Source: Neptuniibacter sp.
GTDB lineage: Bacteria > Pseudomonadota > Gammaproteobacteria > Pseudomonadales > Balneatricaceae
NCBI GenBank assembly: GCA_030149405.1
Contig: JASBRM010000234.1
Coordinates: forward strand, 1-7,870
DNA: 7,870 bases
Reading direction: 5' to 3'
The stretch's first letter is position 1, and the number at the start of each line of letters is the position of its first letter. Shown one piece after another: positions 5,838 through 7,870 of this stretch. Below the pieces are notes generated by a model. That model was not told the origin of the DNA. It saw nothing but the letters and a program-made list of their open reading frames with translations, and ran no database searches. The translations under genes and the position numbers were made by a program.

Positions 5838-6464
5838 TTACAGAATTTCCAGCAGCTCAACATCAAACACAAGAGCTGAATATGGAGGGATGCCACCTGG
5901 AGAACCCTGCGCACCGTATGCCAGGTTGTAAGGGATGAACAGCTTCCATTTAGCGCCTTTGTTCATCAGCTGCAGAGCTTCAGTCCAACCAGCGATTACG
6001 CCGCCAACAGGGAATTCAGCTGGCTGACCGCGGTCGTAGGAACTGTCGAACACTTTACCGTCGATGAAAGTACCGTGGTAGTGAGTGCGAACTTTAGATT
6101 CTTTAGTTGGCTTGTCGCTGCCTTCTTCACCCGCTTCGATGATTTCGTACTGCAAGCCAGACTCCAGAACAACTACACCGTCACGTTTAGCGTTTTCAGC
6201 CAGGAATTCTTCACCTACAGCTGAAGCTTTCTTTGCTTCCTCTTCCTGCTGAGCGCGGATGCGTTCGTTTAGAACGTTAAACGCTTCCTGAATCTCTTTA
6301 ACTTCTACGCGCATCTCAGCACCGCCCAGAGCATCAGCAATACCTGCTGAAATTGCACTCACATCCATGCCTTCGAATGGCTGTTGTGCCAGTTGATCAC
6401 CCATCTGGCGACCGATGCCGTAGCTTGCTTTTTGTTCCAGTGTTTCCAGTTGTACTTCAGACAT
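5838..6464 (-). CDS. fklB: FKBP-type peptidyl-prolyl cis-trans isomerase (FKBP22)
   Basis: FklB catalyses cis-trans isomerisation of peptide bonds before proline and works as a cytoplasmic folding helper, usually as a dimer. The 208-residue length agrees with E. coli FklB (206). The N-terminal helical dimerisation domain covers about residues 1-95: QKASYGIGRQMGDQL (11-25) and AISAGIADALGG (37-48), then a long charged helix to ENAKRDGV (90-97). The FKBP domain (98-208) shows ESGLQYEII (101-109), VRTHYHGTFIDGKVFDSSYDRG (125-146), EFPVGGVIAGWTEALQLM (150-167), IPYNLAYGAQG (177-187) and the end IPPYSALVFDVELLEIL (192-208). FDSS, VIAGW, LAYG and IPP are classical FKBP active-site segments. No signal peptide is present, which favours FklB over periplasmic FkpA. 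A terminator lies 24 bases before its ATG and another follows its stop, suggesting a largely monocistronic unit with a very short leader. A possible -10 (TATATG) overlaps the upstream terminator tail, without a good -35. Confidence 0.95.
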   Translation of the reverse strand: MSEVQLETLEQKASYGIGRQMGDQLAQQPFEGMDVSAISAGIADALGGAEMRVEVKEIQEAFNVLNERIRAQQEEEAKKASAVGEEFLAENAKRDGVVVLESGLQYEIIEAGEEGSDKPTKESKVRTHYHGTFIDGKVFDSSYDRGQPAEFPVGGVIAGWTEALQLMNKGAKWKLFIPYNLAYGAQGSPGGIPPYSALVFDVELLEIL

Positions 6465-6487
6465 TGATTCAGTCTCGCTTAGTCATA

Positions 6488-6515
6488 TAAAAACGAGCTC
6501 AAATCAGAGCCCGTT
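6488..6515 (-). terminator. Rho-independent terminator after the M23 peptidase gene
   Basis: On the minus strand a 9-bp stem (arms at 6507-6515 and 6492-6500) with one G-U pair and a 6-base loop runs into a stretch of T followed by ATA. The stem starts about 10 bases after the peptidase stop, which fits the end of the xseA-peptidase transcript. The T-tract ends 24 bases before the fklB ATG, leaving almost no room for a separate fklB promoter unless it overlaps the hairpin. Confidence 0.8.
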
Positions 6516-6524
6516 GCGAATTCT

Positions 6525-7382
6525 TTACTTGTTCAAAAACAATATGGGGTCGACTCGGGTGTTATTCAAGCTTACTCCCCAATGAAGATGTGGCCCTGTT
6601 GAACGACCGGTTGAGCCAATAGCACCGAGTAAATCTCCAGTTGCAACTTTGTCACCAATCTCCACATCAATTTTACTCATATGGCAGTACATGGTGGTGA
6701 GTCCAAAGCCGTGGTCTACGATGACAGTTTTACCATTAAAAAAGTAATGGCCTGTATCTGCCACAACGCCAGGTGCGGGGGCAGTTATGGGTGTCCCTTT
6801 GGGTGCTGCTATATCCAAACCGCTGTGAGGATTGCGAGGTTGCTTATTGTAAAAGCGCTTGAGGCCGAAAGGGCTGCTGAACGGTCCTTTAGCTGGTAAT
6901 TCGAAGCGGGTAACCGGTGCTTCAGGCTGGCTCCAGGCCTTATAAGCAGCGTTCATTTTGTTTTTCTCTCGGATCCAGCGTTTTACATCTTCAGGATCTG
7001 GTTCCACGTGGCGTTTATTCTTAATCGTTAGGTACTGCGCCTTATATTCTTTTCCCTCTATATCAAAATAATAGGAGGTGGCATTGGCGCGAAGGTGTTG
7101 CTTTTGACCGGTTTTAGCTTTCAATGGAATGCCGGCAATGGCGATCCAATGGCTTTGGCTTTCGTAACTTGTACCCTGTGTGCTCACAACCATCACCTGA
7201 TTACCTTTGTACCAGGCTGATGGTCGTATCTCCTTAGCGAGCCCTTCAAGTGGGATAATTGCAATTCCACCAGGAACGCGACTCTCTTTGGGTAATTCTA
7301 TTGCGCTTAACGGTTGGCTGAGTAACGTAGTCAGGCACAGGATACTTAAGCTCAAAATCTGTATTAATTTACGAGTCATCAT
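6525..7382 (-). CDS. Exported M23 family peptidase (LytM-type endopeptidase)
   Basis: This is a zinc peptidase expected to cut cross-links of peptidoglycan in the periplasm. I chose ATG 7382 (285 residues), because it gives a clean signal peptide: MMTRK, a hydrophobic core LIQILSLSILCLTTLL, and QPLSA just before a likely cut after Ala27. An upstream TTG at 7406 would add eight residues and overlap xseA. Numbered from ATG 7382, an N-terminal beta-rich domain spans about 28-125, a charged helical linker about 130-152 (VKRWIREKNKMNAAYKAW), and the M23 domain about 165-285. The zinc motif is complete: His186 and Asp190 in HSGLD, then His265 and His267 in GPHLHWG; His234 in MYCHM is a further active-site histidine. 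An active enzyme is therefore expected, unlike degenerate activators such as EnvC. No LysM or coiled coil is seen. Its start almost abuts the xseA stop, implying coupling; a terminator follows. Confidence 0.92.
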   Translation of the reverse strand: MMTRKLIQILSLSILCLTTLLSQPLSAIELPKESRVPGGIAIIPLEGLAKEIRPSAWYKGNQVMVVSTQGTSYESQSHWIAIAGIPLKAKTGQKQHLRANATSYYFDIEGKEYKAQYLTIKNKRHVEPDPEDVKRWIREKNKMNAAYKAWSQPEAPVTRFELPAKGPFSSPFGLKRFYNKQPRNPHSGLDIAAPKGTPITAPAPGVVADTGHYFFNGKTVIVDHGFGLTTMYCHMSKIDVEIGDKVATGDLLGAIGSTGRSTGPHLHWGVSLNNTRVDPILFLNK

Positions 7383-7383
7383 T

Positions 7384-7870
7384 TTAATCCGTGATAATTT
7401 TTTCAATTCGGCTTTGAATACGCCCTTGTCTCAGCTGTGTTTCAACCTGATCACCTTCTGCTACTTCTGAAGCATCCAAAAGAACATTACCTTCAGGTCC
7501 CTTAACTATGGCGTAACCACGCTCAAGCGTTGCCAGAGGGCTGACGGTATTTAACTGATGCATCAACGCTTCGAGCTTAAGCTTGTTTTGCTTCATTAAA
7601 GTGAGAGTCGCCTGAGTCAGCCTGGTGTGTAGATTGGTGCAGCGTTCTTTTTGCCTTTCCAGCAACTGGGCAGGAGACTGGGCTTTTAAGCGATTACTGA
7701 GGTCAGTGTATTCCTGCGATTTCAGGAATAGATTGTGATTAATGCTTTTCTGTAAACGCAGTTCCAGATTATCCAGCTGTTGTGCTTGCTCTCTAAGCTT
7801 TTGGCCCGGATGTCGCAGTCTGTTTTTTAGATGGGAAACCTGAGTTTCAGATCGGTCTATCCGCTGCTTT
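7384..7870 (-). CDS. xseA: Exodeoxyribonuclease VII large subunit, C-terminal part
   Basis: XseA is the catalytic subunit of exonuclease VII, which with many copies of the small subunit XseB degrades single-stranded DNA to short oligonucleotides in the cytoplasm. The window holds 161 codons of the C-terminal part; the frame stays open to the right edge, so the gene continues outside. The N-terminal OB-fold and the catalytic core are not visible. What can be seen is the long coiled-coil region that binds XseB: LRHPGQKLREQAQQLDNLEL near the edge, many Leu/Gln/Arg heptads, then the diagnostic VSPLATLERGYAIVK followed by a small beta domain (VLLDASEVAEGDQVETQLRQGRI) and the TAA. HPG, SPLATLxRGYAI and the final Gly-Asp segment match E. 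coli XseA as I recall it. A single base separates its stop from the M23 peptidase ATG. Confidence 0.95.
   Translation of the reverse strand, partial: KQRIDRSETQVSHLKNRLRHPGQKLREQAQQLDNLELRLQKSINHNLFLKSQEYTDLSNRLKAQSPAQLLERQKERCTNLHTRLTQATLTLMKQNKLKLEALMHQLNTVSPLATLERGYAIVKGPEGNVLLDASEVAEGDQVETQLRQGRIQSRIEKIITD

Noticed and set aside
6681..6899. Plus-strand frame opposite the M23 domain
   Set aside because: It is antisense to a conserved catalytic domain and has no recognisable motif.
7207..7470. Plus-strand frame across the xseA-peptidase junction
   Set aside because: It spans the ends of two solid minus-strand genes, with no ribosome binding site or domain.

Overview
The window looks like chromosomal DNA of a marine-type gammaproteobacterium of moderate GC content, possibly from the Oceanospirillales/Pseudomonadales side. 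This rests on the gene order bioB-bioF-bioH-bioC-bioD, with bioH inside the operon and bioA absent, as in Pseudomonas. It is also supported by the resemblance of every biotin protein, the FKBP and the YbfF-like hydrolase to gammaproteobacterial versions recalled from memory. The genus cannot be fixed from the sequence alone. There are no mobile elements, tRNAs, rRNAs or CRISPR arrays, and no gene-free stretch longer than about 80 bases.

Left part (1-3682, + strand): a tightly packed biotin operon. It holds the last 59 codons of bioB, then bioF, bioH, bioC and bioD. bioF and bioH overlap by ATGA, the bioH stop abuts the GTG start of bioC, and bioC and bioD are 6 bases apart. BioC methylates malonyl-ACP to start pimelate synthesis and BioH removes the methyl ester at the end. 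BioF makes KAPA from pimeloyl-ACP, BioD closes the ureido ring and BioB inserts sulfur. A perfect 7-bp hairpin carrying a GGAGG lies between bioB and bioF, which itself has no clear Shine-Dalgarno sequence.

Middle (3683-4990, + strand): a possible promoter is followed by two genes with strong ribosome binding sites. The first encodes an unrecognised 83-residue protein whose two ends resemble the ends of flagellar rod/hook proteins. The second encodes a 305-residue putative zinc metalloprotease of the SprA-related/CJM1_0395 type, with an HEQAH motif and a FlgM-like DRVTISPQA segment. This pair is the least understood part of the window.

Right part (4991-7870, - strand): reading leftward from the right edge, the order is the C-terminal part of xseA (exonuclease VII large subunit), an exported M23 peptidase whose start nearly abuts the xseA stop, a rho-independent terminator, fklB (FKBP-type prolyl isomerase), a second rho-independent terminator, and a ybfF-like esterase. 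Both terminators sit unusually close to the start codon of the next gene (about 24 and 11 bases). ybfF converges on the metalloprotease gene with only 9 bases between their stop codons and no good terminator on either strand.
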